Under the pieces are notes generated by a model, which ran no database searches, was not told the origin of the DNA, and saw nothing but the letters and a program-made list of their open reading frames with translations. The translations under genes were made by a program, and so were the position numbers. A stretch of DNA of 9,806 nucleotides from CAYSAA01 sp964428905 (GTDB lineage Bacteria; Atribacterota; Phoenicimicrobiia; Phoenicimicrobiales; Stramentimicrobiaceae): contig CAYSAA010000099.1 in NCBI GenBank assembly GCA_964428905.1, forward strand, positions 1-9,806. The letters run 5' to 3'. Of the stretch, positions 1 to 6,660 are shown piece by piece (position 1 is the stretch's first letter; each line of letters begins with the position of its first letter).

Positions 1-32
1 TTCTCAATATTTACCCTAATTTCTTCACTCAT
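1..32 (-). CDS. 5' end of a truncated gene (about 10 codons), product unknown
   Basis: Read on the minus strand, an ATG at 32-30 opens a frame that stays open to the window edge and gives MSEEIRVNIE. An AGAGGT Shine-Dalgarno-like sequence lies at 43-48, about 10 bases upstream. That spacing is slightly long but acceptable. The gene has the same direction as the cluster and would be the next gene after the dehydrogenase. Too little is present to name a family. The long leader (over 200 bases) and a hairpin with T-run at 171-205 suggest it may be a separate transcription unit. The call rests only on start codon, SD and strand. Confidence 0.4.
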   Translation of the reverse strand, partial: MSEEIRVNIE

Positions 33-247
33 TTTGAATCTTACCTCTTTTGTTATGTAAAATAATTACCTTTATACTATCAATAAAGTGATCTGGGCAC
101 TGTCATGAAATCATTATGAAAATACCAATGCATATAGGTGTAAATTTATTATTTTTAATCCTGTAATAACAAAAATACTTATCTAAAGCTACACTTTATA
201 GATAATTAAATAGATTAACTTATTGGAATAAAGTTCATACTATTACT
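33..247. other. Intergenic region, about 215 bases, very AT-rich
   Basis: No open frame of note on either strand. It holds the SD of the truncated left-edge gene (43-48) and a terminator-like AU hairpin (171-205). On the minus strand TTGATA occurs about 80-85, but no good -10 follows at the right distance, so I do not call a promoter. Confidence 0.6.
171..205 (-). terminator. Weak intrinsic terminator candidate after the dehydrogenase gene
   Basis: On the minus strand TTATCTA pairs with TAGATAA. An inner AAG/CTT closes a five-base loop, and there is a two-base bulge (179-205). GTATTTTTG follows directly. It lies about 40 bases beyond the dehydrogenase stop, where the operon could end. The stem is AT-only in its outer part and the T-run starts three bases late, so termination would be weak. 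Confidence 0.3.
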
Positions 248-1138
248 CTACTTAACAAAATTATCTATGGCTCTTAATACTTCATGGAAATCATTGGGTT
301 GCATTCCCTTAAAATATTCTCTTAACCGTAAATCTGTACACCATTTCATCTTCTCTTTTGTTGCAATGGACATAGTATGATCTGTTTTTAATTCATTTAA
401 TAAAGACACTACTTCTTCCATCTCATGTTCACGACGTTCCGAGTGTATAACAGTTCTAGTGATCCATTGATTTATTCTTTCTGCATAGCTACCAGTTAAA
501 GTCTCTACAATTGAAGCCCAGACATCATCTTCCATTCCATATTCATGACTGGCAACTATTGTTTCTAGCAATAGCATTGCTATCCCCTTCATAAAAATAC
601 TTCTGAACATTTTTAAGGCTGAAGCATTTCCTGCTTCTTCTCCATAATACTTTATGTTCATATTATATTTATTTAATATATCTGAGAACTTTCTAGCTCC
701 TTTACCGGATACAACTAAAGGTACTTTATGTCCATAAACTGGTACAGAAGCCATCACTGAAATGTCCACATAGTGAGCTCCTGATTTCGAAATAATTTCG
801 GAAGCTTGTTTTTTTGCCACAGGAGAGGCTGCATTAATATCTGCATATATTTGTCCAAAACTAAGAAAAGCTTGAATTTCTTTTGCTATAGGGACAACCA
901 TATCTGCACTTACAGCACAAAAAATGATGTCAACTCTATCTATAAGCCCTTTTACATTTTTCAGAAGAGTTACGTTTGCTTCTGAAGCTCTTTTTTTAAT
1001 TAGAGTTGAATATGGCTCTTTATCTAAATATTTATCATATGCAAATATATTGATAGGTCCTTTTTCCTTACTCAAGCCTTTGGCTATATTAAAAGCAGCT
1101 TCACCATATCCAATAAATCCAATCTTTAGTTCATTCAT
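248..1138 (-). CDS. NAD(P)-dependent beta-hydroxyacid / 6-phosphogluconate-type dehydrogenase, DUF1932-like
   Basis: A cytoplasmic oxidoreductase of about 296 residues. The N-terminus is a Rossmann fold with the dinucleotide motif GFIGYGEAA (residues 7-15). DINAASPVAKKQA (about 100-112) matches the beta-hydroxyacid dehydrogenase substrate signature DxNxxSP. A conserved Lys in SALKMFRS (about 176) sits where the family catalytic lysine lies. The helical C-terminal half (RSIFMKG, then LLLETIVASHEYG) resembles the DUF1932 domain. Family members oxidise 3-hydroxy acids such as 3-hydroxyisobutyrate or tartronate semialdehyde relatives; the substrate here is unknown. The frame also opens at a GTG at 1147, but that GTG lies inside the SD AAGGTGGT (1141-1149), so the ATG at 1138 is the better start. 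It is the last gene of the catabolic cluster, 50 bases after the TIM-barrel gene, and probably acts on a product of the MmgE/PrpD enzyme. Confidence 0.8.
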   Translation of the reverse strand: MNELKIGFIGYGEAAFNIAKGLSKEKGPINIFAYDKYLDKEPYSTLIKKRASEANVTLLKNVKGLIDRVDIIFCAVSADMVVPIAKEIQAFLSFGQIYADINAASPVAKKQASEIISKSGAHYVDISVMASVPVYGHKVPLVVSGKGARKFSDILNKYNMNIKYYGEEAGNASALKMFRSIFMKGIAMLLLETIVASHEYGMEDDVWASIVETLTGSYAERINQWITRTVIHSERREHEMEEVVSLLNELKTDHTMSIATKEKMKWCTDLRLREYFKGMQPNDFHEVLRAIDNFVK

Positions 1139-1188
1139 TTTAACCACCTTATCTTTGTACTACATAAAGCATACTAATTTTTCTTTGA

Positions 1189-2109
1189 TTATTTAGGTAT
1201 GGCTAAATCCTTGGTTCCCCGTTCAGAACGAATAGCTTCCGGATAGTATTGATCCATGACTCTTTGCACTAAAGCTACTTGTTTCGCTCGTTTACGGGCA
1301 TCTGCATCCGTGGTATCCCAACTATGAGTTTTAGCTACTGAGCCTCCTGTTTTTAGATACATAGGCGCAGCTACTCGAACGATTTCAGGTATTTCGTAAT
1401 GACGGATAAATCCACCGGAGGAAGCAGGATTTTCAGTATGTATATCCAAAGGAACATCAATTGCCTGACGAACAGCAGCATACATTTCAACCTGGATATC
1501 TCTTACTAGATTTATAGTATTAGCTCCTAAGTTTTCAAGTAATTTGGCTGTGCAGGGATTCCCATGACCACAATGAGCTGAAACCTTAAAATGTGTATCA
1601 GCAGGGATTTCTTCTTTTTTTCTCATTTCATTTAATATCCAAAGGAGTCCTTCATCATAAACAAGAATAGATCTACAGCCTATTTCGGTTGCCCTTTTTA
1701 TATCCTCAATAGCTCGAACAATTTGTTCCTGTCCTCGCAAGCGGTAACCCATTCTAATTCCCTCAGGAGTCCTCACCATTGCGCCGGTATCATAAGGAGC
1801 TCTTGGTCCAACTGCTAAAACTAATTCTACTTGCCATTTTTTAGCCATATCTACCATTTTCTGGATTTCTTCATCAGTAAGAGTCAATATGCCCTTTGTT
1901 TGAGTTACTCTATGTAGGACAAGGTCTCTTTTATCAAAATCCTCTAGTAAGGCACGCATAGCCCCGGGTCCCTGAATACCCGGTACTTCCCAACGATATT
2001 GAGCACCATCGGGAAACCTTTTAGGCGAAGTAGGAAGATCGAAACAATCTCCGGATGGAAGTCCAAAGCTTTTTAAAAATTCTCTGGTTTTTTTCATACT
2101 GTTTTTCAT
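1189..2109 (-). CDS. TIM-barrel-like protein related to the U32 peptidase family, 306 aa
   Basis: A soluble protein with no signal peptide or membrane segment. Alternating hydrophobic strands and helices (VELVLAVGPR about 94-103; CRSILVYDEG 145-154; FKVSAHCGHG 174-183; GANTINLVRD 195-204; VPLDIHTEN 219-227) look like a beta/alpha barrel. The pattern 'GANTINLVRD...AVRQAIDVPLDIHTE' resembles the Gad-vvLsREL-eEi stretch of peptidase U32 proteins, and GGFIRHYEIPEIVRVAAPMYLK (232-253) looks like a conserved block. I do not see the classical U32 collagenase-type signature, so peptidase activity should not be assumed. Cys180, His182 and Cys186 in HCGHGNPC could be a metal or catalytic site (inference). 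The start ATG at 2109 is supported by SD AAGGAGA (2119-2125). The C-terminal charged tail is probably disordered. It lies between the binding-protein gene and the dehydrogenase gene. Confidence 0.55.
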   Translation of the reverse strand: MKNSMKKTREFLKSFGLPSGDCFDLPTSPKRFPDGAQYRWEVPGIQGPGAMRALLEDFDKRDLVLHRVTQTKGILTLTDEEIQKMVDMAKKWQVELVLAVGPRAPYDTGAMVRTPEGIRMGYRLRGQEQIVRAIEDIKRATEIGCRSILVYDEGLLWILNEMRKKEEIPADTHFKVSAHCGHGNPCTAKLLENLGANTINLVRDIQVEMYAAVRQAIDVPLDIHTENPASSGGFIRHYEIPEIVRVAAPMYLKTGGSVAKTHSWDTTDADARKRAKQVALVQRVMDQYYPEAIRSERGTKDLAIPK

Positions 2110-2314
2110 GAATATAGTTCTCCTTATATTAGTTTATTATTTTATTTTTGATTATTTCAAAATCCTATTATTTAATTTAAAAACAGGAACATATTTTCAA
2201 TTTTTTTTGAACGAAAAACAAAAGTATTTTTCGAAGACGGACCTACCCGGAATAAGGGGGAAGATCCGCCTCCATATCATTTTTTTTACTAACTAATAGT
2301 TTTTCACATTATGA
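2110..2314. other. Intercistronic region between binding-protein and TIM-barrel genes
   Basis: About 205 bases without a credible gene; a short plus-strand open frame here is AT-rich and has no supporting feature. It contains the SD of the next gene (2119-2125), an AT-rich stem CGAAAAA/TTTTTCG (2212-2233), and a GC-rich hairpin (2233-2273) that stands out in its composition. The gap is the longest inside the cluster and follows the binding-protein gene, a common place for a hairpin that limits downstream expression or protects the upstream message. Confidence 0.6.
2233..2273 (-). promoter_or_regulatory. GC-rich 11-bp RNA hairpin in the operon message
   Basis: In the minus-strand transcript GGAGGCGGATC (2273-2263) pairs along its whole length with GGTCCGTCTTC (2243-2233): 11 base pairs, three of them G-U. 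The loop of 19 bases contains a possible inner CCC/GGG pairing. On the plus strand the three wobble pairs become A-C mismatches, so the fold is good only in the operon sense. No T-run follows at once, so it is not a standard terminator. A role as a message-stabilising or attenuating stem after the binding-protein gene is inferred. Confidence 0.4.
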
Positions 2315-3409
2315 TTATTGCCAACCCCAAGCTTTATTGGCTTCTTGAATCCAAGTATCCCTAAGTTCTGCATCTAAAAAGAACTCAGGTTCAGGAATCC
2401 AGTAATTAATTTCGCTTAAAGGCGGCACATGGGGTATAGATGGTACATCATCGCGCAAGGAATACTGTCCTCGCATTGTAGCTAAGAGATATTGACCTTC
2501 AACACTCAAGTACCAGTTCATAAATAGTTTTGCTGCATTCGGATTTTCTCCCTGTTCCATAATTCCAATAACAGGTATATATAATGGACATCCTGATTCT
2601 GGGTATACTAGCTCGATTGGTGCTTCCTGATCATATTTCATCGGATACCCAGCATATAAACCCATAGGTGTTAAGTACATCTCTCCGGCAACCAAAGCAT
2701 TTGCTAAACCACCACCGCTGGTGTACATAATAGGTTCATTGGGGCCCCATGATTCTATTACTTCTACTCCAAGTTGGGATCTTAAAAAACATACCATTGA
2801 CCACATCGCTCCTCCACCTAATCGCTGTCCTCCTAAATTTCCTTTCCATTTGGGATCACCAAGATCAATCCAGTCTTTTGGGGCTTCTTCTTCACTCACG
2901 ATTGCGCTATGGTAAGCAATAACTATTGGACTTGCACCAGTAGGATAATAATATCCTAACTCTTTAGAGCTTTCAGGATATAGCTCACAGGAAGGTGGCA
3001 CATGTTCACTAAGCCAACCATTATCATAAAATTCTTGTAAGTAGTTTCTATCACTATTGATAATTACATCAGCTTTTAATATACCTGCCGCTTCCTCTGT
3101 TAACATCTTTTCATGTAATGTAGCACCACCCGCACGGGTAATTTCCACCTTGATCTCTGGAAAAAGATCCATAAATGCTCTAGCCATTTCTTCATCTTGA
3201 GCTAGACTATGAGCAGTATAAAACTGAACTTCTCCTTCAGTTACAGCTTTAAGATAGGTCCTTCTATCGACAATAAATTCTCCGTCCAAAAAAACACCTT
3301 CCTCAGTTACTTCTTTTTTTACTTCTTGTCCTGCATAACCTGAAATTGTTAGCAATATCATTCCCATCAGAACCACAAATATAATTTTAAAATACTCTTT
3401 TCTTAACAT
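2315..3409 (-). CDS. ABC transporter solute-binding protein, family 1 (ferric/organic-anion type)
   Basis: An exported binding protein of 364 residues. The N-terminus MLRKEYFK is followed by a hydrophobic run (about 9-25) and a likely cleavage site near GYA-G (24-27). There is no lipobox cysteine, so it looks like a Sec-exported, non-lipidated protein. VQFYTAHSLAQDEEMARAFMDLFPEIKVEI (61-90) is the typical first lobe of type-II binding proteins for Fe3+, thiamine, spermidine or aminoethylphosphonate. APKDWIDLGDPKWKG (176-190) is a hallmark of this family. The adjacent tyrosine pair of iron-binding FbpA proteins is not present; the comparable region reads GLYAGYPMKY (about 251-260). An organic or phosphonate-like ligand is therefore more likely than iron (inference). 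The start is fixed by SD GGAGGT at 3416-3421. It is encoded with a fused permease and an ATPase just upstream in the same direction. Confidence 0.88.
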   Translation of the reverse strand: MLRKEYFKIIFVVLMGMILLTISGYAGQEVKKEVTEEGVFLDGEFIVDRRTYLKAVTEGEVQFYTAHSLAQDEEMARAFMDLFPEIKVEITRAGGATLHEKMLTEEAAGILKADVIINSDRNYLQEFYDNGWLSEHVPPSCELYPESSKELGYYYPTGASPIVIAYHSAIVSEEEAPKDWIDLGDPKWKGNLGGQRLGGGAMWSMVCFLRSQLGVEVIESWGPNEPIMYTSGGGLANALVAGEMYLTPMGLYAGYPMKYDQEAPIELVYPESGCPLYIPVIGIMEQGENPNAAKLFMNWYLSVEGQYLLATMRGQYSLRDDVPSIPHVPPLSEINYWIPEPEFFLDAELRDTWIQEANKAWGWQ

Positions 3410-3506
3410 TACGAAACCTCCACTAAAACTTTAAAATTTATTTATTCATAATATTTATGCTTCTCAACTATTTTTTCTATCAATCACCTCCTGTATTAAT
3501 TTAATT
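3410..3506 (-). other. Leader of the binding-protein gene with an orphan Shine-Dalgarno
   Basis: 97 bases between permease stop and binding-protein start. Besides the real SD (3416-3421) there is an exceptionally complete AGGAGGTGATTG on the minus strand at 3492-3481, just past the permease stop. No start codon stands at a proper distance: a TTG three bases after the SD core would encode only 13 residues ending at a TAA. Confidence 0.5.
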
Positions 3507-5285
3507 TTATTTTCGTCTTGCTAGGTCGGATTTAAGAACTACTCTTGAAAGAATAACTAAACCCAATAAAACTATCGAAAGACATAAAGCCGTTACAGCC
3601 ACCGGCCCCCATCGGCCGCTTTCCCAGAGATCATATACAAGAACTGTCATTACTATTGATTTAGAAGTGTAAAGGAAAATTGAAGTACTCAATTCACGAA
3701 CGCACAAAAGCATTACCAAAGTAACCGCAGAAAACACTCCCGGTTTCACCAAGGGAAAAAGAATTTTTCTTATCGTTCCAACAACACCACATCCGCTAAT
3801 CCTAGATGCCTCCTCAAGTTCGGGATGGATTTGCACCATAGAAGAAGATACTGCACGTAATCCTTGAGGTGTAAAACGAGATATATAAGCTAGTACTAAA
3901 ATCCATACTGTACCGTAAATACCAATTGGCAAGGATATCCATGCCCAGAGATAGGCCATACCTTTTACCAAACCAGCCACGGCAATCGGTAAAATACAAA
4001 TATAATTCAGTAACCCACGACCGGGTAATTTTGTTTTGTAAATCATATAACTTATTATTAGATAGAGTGTCCCTCCTACTATACCTACAAAAACAGCCAT
4101 GGCTATAGTATTCCGCAGTGCAGTCCAAAATAGTGAATAATTAAGTACAGACTGGATATTTTTTAGACTCATTACCACAGTAGAAAAGAAGGCAGCTATA
4201 TTTGGAATATACATATAATCTCGTAATGCAGACTGAATAAGGACAATATAAGGTAATACCACTGCTACAAATAAGTAAAGTAATGCAGTTATAAAACATG
4301 GTATACGAGCCCAATGAAGATCTACCTCTTTAGGGCGTATACCCTTACCTGCAACTGTAATATAACTACGCTTACGCAAGATTCTACCTTGAATATATAA
4401 AAGTATTGTGACAACAACTATTAGTAATATCCCCATAGCGGAAGCTAGATTTAAATCATGTGGAGGAGCCCCCCTAACCCAATTAAAAATAACAGTAGGT
4501 ACAAAATATAATTGTGCGGGTTGGCCAAGTATAGCAGGAACTGCAAAGACTTCACACATCAATATATATACTAATATCGCCGAAGAAGTAATGGCAGGCA
4601 AAATCAAAGGAAATGTGACTTTAAAAGTTGTTTGCCAGTTGCTAGCACCTGAGATAGCAGAAGCCTCTTCCAGGGCAGGATCCATCCTACTTAAAGAGCC
4701 ACTAGTAAACATATATACATACGGAGTATAATAAAGACCAAAAACAAACATAATTCCTCCCATGCTATATATGTTTACCTTAAAAGGCAGACCAAATTCT
4801 CTTAAAAAAACATTGATGATTCCCATCTGAGGGCTACCAAGAAAAGTCCAAGCAAGTGCACCGATAAACGCGGGCAAAAAAAGTGGAACTATTGCAGCTA
4901 TGCCTATAATTTTTTTACCTATTATATTAGTACGAGTAGTCAACCAAGCTAACCAAACCCCAATAATGAGAGCCATAACCATGCCGCCTAAAGATGCAAC
5001 CAATGTATTTTTAAGAGCATTCCAGAATTGTTGATTTTCAAAAATCATCTGGAATTTTTCTAAAGTAAGTGCTTGAAAAGAAAAAGATAACTGTCTGGGT
5101 GGCTCATCAGTAATTGCACCATAAATCAGAGTGAAATAAGGATAGACTATAAGAAATATTAGGATCAGCAAAATAGGAAGAATTGCCCAAAAACCTCGAT
5201 AATTACGAAGGAACACTAATAGCTTATTGTCTGTAGGATTCCTCAATATAGGACTCTTGGTTGTTTCTTTTGGTATGTTTGACAT
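3507..5285 (-). CDS. Fused (double-domain) ABC transporter permease, iron/organic-anion type
   Basis: An integral membrane protein of 592 residues, twice the length of a single permease. It fits the FbpB/SfuB-like arrangement in which two binding-protein-dependent permease domains are joined. The first half has hydrophobic segments at about 33-56, 94-115, 126-150, 174-194 and 235-255, then one at about 283-300. The second half begins after a polar linker (about 301-325) and has segments at about 330-352, 393-413, 427-447, 454-470, 515-540 and 563-585. Each half carries an EAA coupling loop for the ATPase: EEASAISGASNWQTTFKVTF (206-225) and EEASRISGCGVVGTIRKILF (491-510). SD GGGAGG lies at 5297-5302, about 11 bases before the ATG, slightly distant. 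The ATPase gene is upstream and the binding-protein gene downstream. One fused chain can supply the whole transmembrane pore. Confidence 0.9.
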   Translation of the reverse strand: MSNIPKETTKSPILRNPTDNKLLVFLRNYRGFWAILPILLILIFLIVYPYFTLIYGAITDEPPRQLSFSFQALTLEKFQMIFENQQFWNALKNTLVASLGGMVMALIIGVWLAWLTTRTNIIGKKIIGIAAIVPLFLPAFIGALAWTFLGSPQMGIINVFLREFGLPFKVNIYSMGGIMFVFGLYYTPYVYMFTSGSLSRMDPALEEASAISGASNWQTTFKVTFPLILPAITSSAILVYILMCEVFAVPAILGQPAQLYFVPTVIFNWVRGAPPHDLNLASAMGILLIVVVTILLYIQGRILRKRSYITVAGKGIRPKEVDLHWARIPCFITALLYLFVAVVLPYIVLIQSALRDYMYIPNIAAFFSTVVMSLKNIQSVLNYSLFWTALRNTIAMAVFVGIVGGTLYLIISYMIYKTKLPGRGLLNYICILPIAVAGLVKGMAYLWAWISLPIGIYGTVWILVLAYISRFTPQGLRAVSSSMVQIHPELEEASRISGCGVVGTIRKILFPLVKPGVFSAVTLVMLLCVRELSTSIFLYTSKSIVMTVLVYDLWESGRWGPVAVTALCLSIVLLGLVILSRVVLKSDLARRK

Positions 5286-5414
5286 AACTTTTAAAGCCTC
5301 CCAAAAAATTTTTTCTATATAACTTTTTAACTTTAAAATATTATAACAATAAACCTTTAATATTTACTTTTATCAAATTTCGATAATCCAAAATTATGAA
5401 TTTTTAATACAGAA
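5286..5414. other. Gap between ATPase and permease genes
   Basis: 129 AT-rich bases. The only feature I can support is the permease SD at 5297-5302. I found no hairpin, promoter or open frame worth reporting. Confidence 0.6.
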
Positions 5415-6503
5415 TTATTCTTCTAAAACCTGAATATCTTCTGGTGGAATATGAGCATATAATTTTTCATTTACTTGAAATGCCTGGGAAGAGCCTAACA
5501 TCGTAACAAAAAGCCTCCGGCCATTAATTGAAATAACATACCTTGTTTGTGTACCCAAATAGTTGGGTACAATCACCTCTACCTGCCATATATTGACAGA
5601 CCATTCATCTTGTTTTTTCTTCGAAAGATAAATATTCTCCGGTCTCATTACTAACTTTACACTCTGTCCTTTATTAAATGTTTTATCAGTTTTATTTGCT
5701 CTAACTTGTATTTTTTCCGGTGCTTCAAAAAGATAGTAATTTTCTTCTTCTCCTTTTACTATAGCTGGAACTAAATTTGCCGAACCAATAAAATCAGCAA
5801 CATAGGAATTTTTAGGTTTGTTAAAAATATCTTCTGCTGAACCTTGTTGTTCTATCACACCGTCTTTCATCAAAATAATCTCATCTGCAAGTGCAACTGC
5901 TTCTGATTGGTCGTGAGTTACATATACTGCAGTAATACCAATCCTTAATTGTATTTCACGTAACTCAAAACGTAGACGCTCTCGTAATTTAAAATCCAGA
6001 TTACTGAGTGGTTCATCTAGTAATAATATATCAGGATTGTATGCTAAACTCCGAGCTAGAGCTACTCTTTGCATCTGCCCACCACTGAGCATAGGAGCTG
6101 GACGTTTGTCTAAACCTTGTAAACCCGTTAGTTTTAACATTTCTTCCACATGTTCTTTTATTTTAGTTTTTGGCCATTTCCTCAATTTTAGGCCATAAGC
6201 AACATTATCAAAAACATTCATATGTGGCCACACGGCATATGACTGAAAAACCATACCTATTCCTCTTTTCTCCGGTAATAAAGCTATCCCATTTTCAGGA
6301 TCTGTAACAATCTTCTCACCTATGGTTATTGTTCCTGTATCAGGTTTTTCAAATCCTGCTATGCATCGCAAAGTTGTGGTTTTGCCACAACCACTTGGAC
6401 CGAGCAAAACAAGTAGCTTCCCTGCTTCAACAACGACATTAAAGTCTTTTACAGCTACAAGATCTCCAAAACTTTTCGTTAAGTTTCTAACTGTTAATTT
6501 CAT
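5415..6503 (-). CDS. ABC transporter ATP-binding protein (FbpC/PotA-like) with TOBE domain
   Basis: The energising subunit of the importer, on the cytoplasmic face of the membrane. All motifs are intact in 362 residues: Walker A GPSGCGKT (35-42), Q-loop at Gln87 (MVFQSYAVWPHM), signature LSGGQMQR (139-146), Walker B DILLLDEP (158-165), D-loop SNLD (167-170) and switch His197 (VTHDQSEA). The C-terminal third (about 240-362) includes VMRPENI and a beta-rich TOBE-type regulatory domain, as in the CUT1, iron and spermidine ATPases. RPENI is typical of the putrescine/sulfate/iron branch. SD-like GAGGTT lies at 6511-6516, about eight bases before the ATG. The gap of 129 bases to the permease gene is AT-rich and featureless. 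The protein should pair with the two EAA loops of the fused permease. Confidence 0.93.
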   Translation of the reverse strand: MKLTVRNLTKSFGDLVAVKDFNVVVEAGKLLVLLGPSGCGKTTTLRCIAGFEKPDTGTITIGEKIVTDPENGIALLPEKRGIGMVFQSYAVWPHMNVFDNVAYGLKLRKWPKTKIKEHVEEMLKLTGLQGLDKRPAPMLSGGQMQRVALARSLAYNPDILLLDEPLSNLDFKLRERLRFELREIQLRIGITAVYVTHDQSEAVALADEIILMKDGVIEQQGSAEDIFNKPKNSYVADFIGSANLVPAIVKGEEENYYLFEAPEKIQVRANKTDKTFNKGQSVKLVMRPENIYLSKKKQDEWSVNIWQVEVIVPNYLGTQTRYVISINGRRLFVTMLGSSQAFQVNEKLYAHIPPEDIQVLEE

Positions 6504-6526
6504 AAAAAATAACCTCGCTTTTCGTC

Positions 6527-6619
6527 CTAATTCAAACTTAACAGTGGGTCTGCGAAAATATCCAGTTGAAGCCTAAAACTCTGTAAATATTTTTCAATTT
6601 CCTTAAAATTGTTTTCCAT
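6527..6619 (-). CDS. Possible small open frame (30 aa) between MmgE/PrpD and ATPase genes
   Basis: ATG at 6619-6617 to TAG at 6529-6527 gives a 30-residue peptide beginning MENNFKEIEKYLQSF and ending DPLLSLN. It is hydrophilic, probably helical at the start, with no membrane segment and no Cys. No SD is visible. A TATAAT lies at 6628-6633, so a transcript from there would be almost leaderless at this ATG. An in-frame TAA just upstream rules out a longer version. It fills most of the 157-base gap. It may be chance, a leader peptide or the remnant of a lost gene; I do not recognise it. Confidence 0.18.
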   Translation of the reverse strand: MENNFKEIEKYLQSFRLQLDIFADPLLSLN

Positions 6620-6627
6620 TAAGATTG

Positions 6628-6656
6628 ATTATAATATTATTATTAGCTATAAAAAA
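6628..6656 (-). promoter_or_regulatory. Possible weak internal promoter before the ABC genes
   Basis: On the minus strand a perfect TATAAT (6633-6628) stands 17 bases after a TTTTTT -35 position (6656-6651), which matches the consensus TTGACA poorly. It lies just after the MmgE/PrpD stop and could give extra transcription of the transporter genes. AT-rich sequence makes a chance TATAAT likely. Confidence 0.22.
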
Positions 6657-6660
6657 CTAG

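Noticed and set aside
924..1196. Plus-strand open frame of 90 codons
   Set aside because: Lies opposite the dehydrogenase gene, has no SD or recognisable motif, and reads as an antisense shadow of a well-supported gene.
3814..4128. Second minus-strand frame inside the permease gene
   Set aside because: Out of frame with the permease, which has an intact EAA loop and membrane segments through this stretch.
2315..6503. Ferric iron uptake system (FbpABC) as a functional label
   Set aside because: Architecture fits, but the binding protein lacks the iron tyrosine pair and the neighbours are catabolic. No iron-responsive operator was seen in the gaps.
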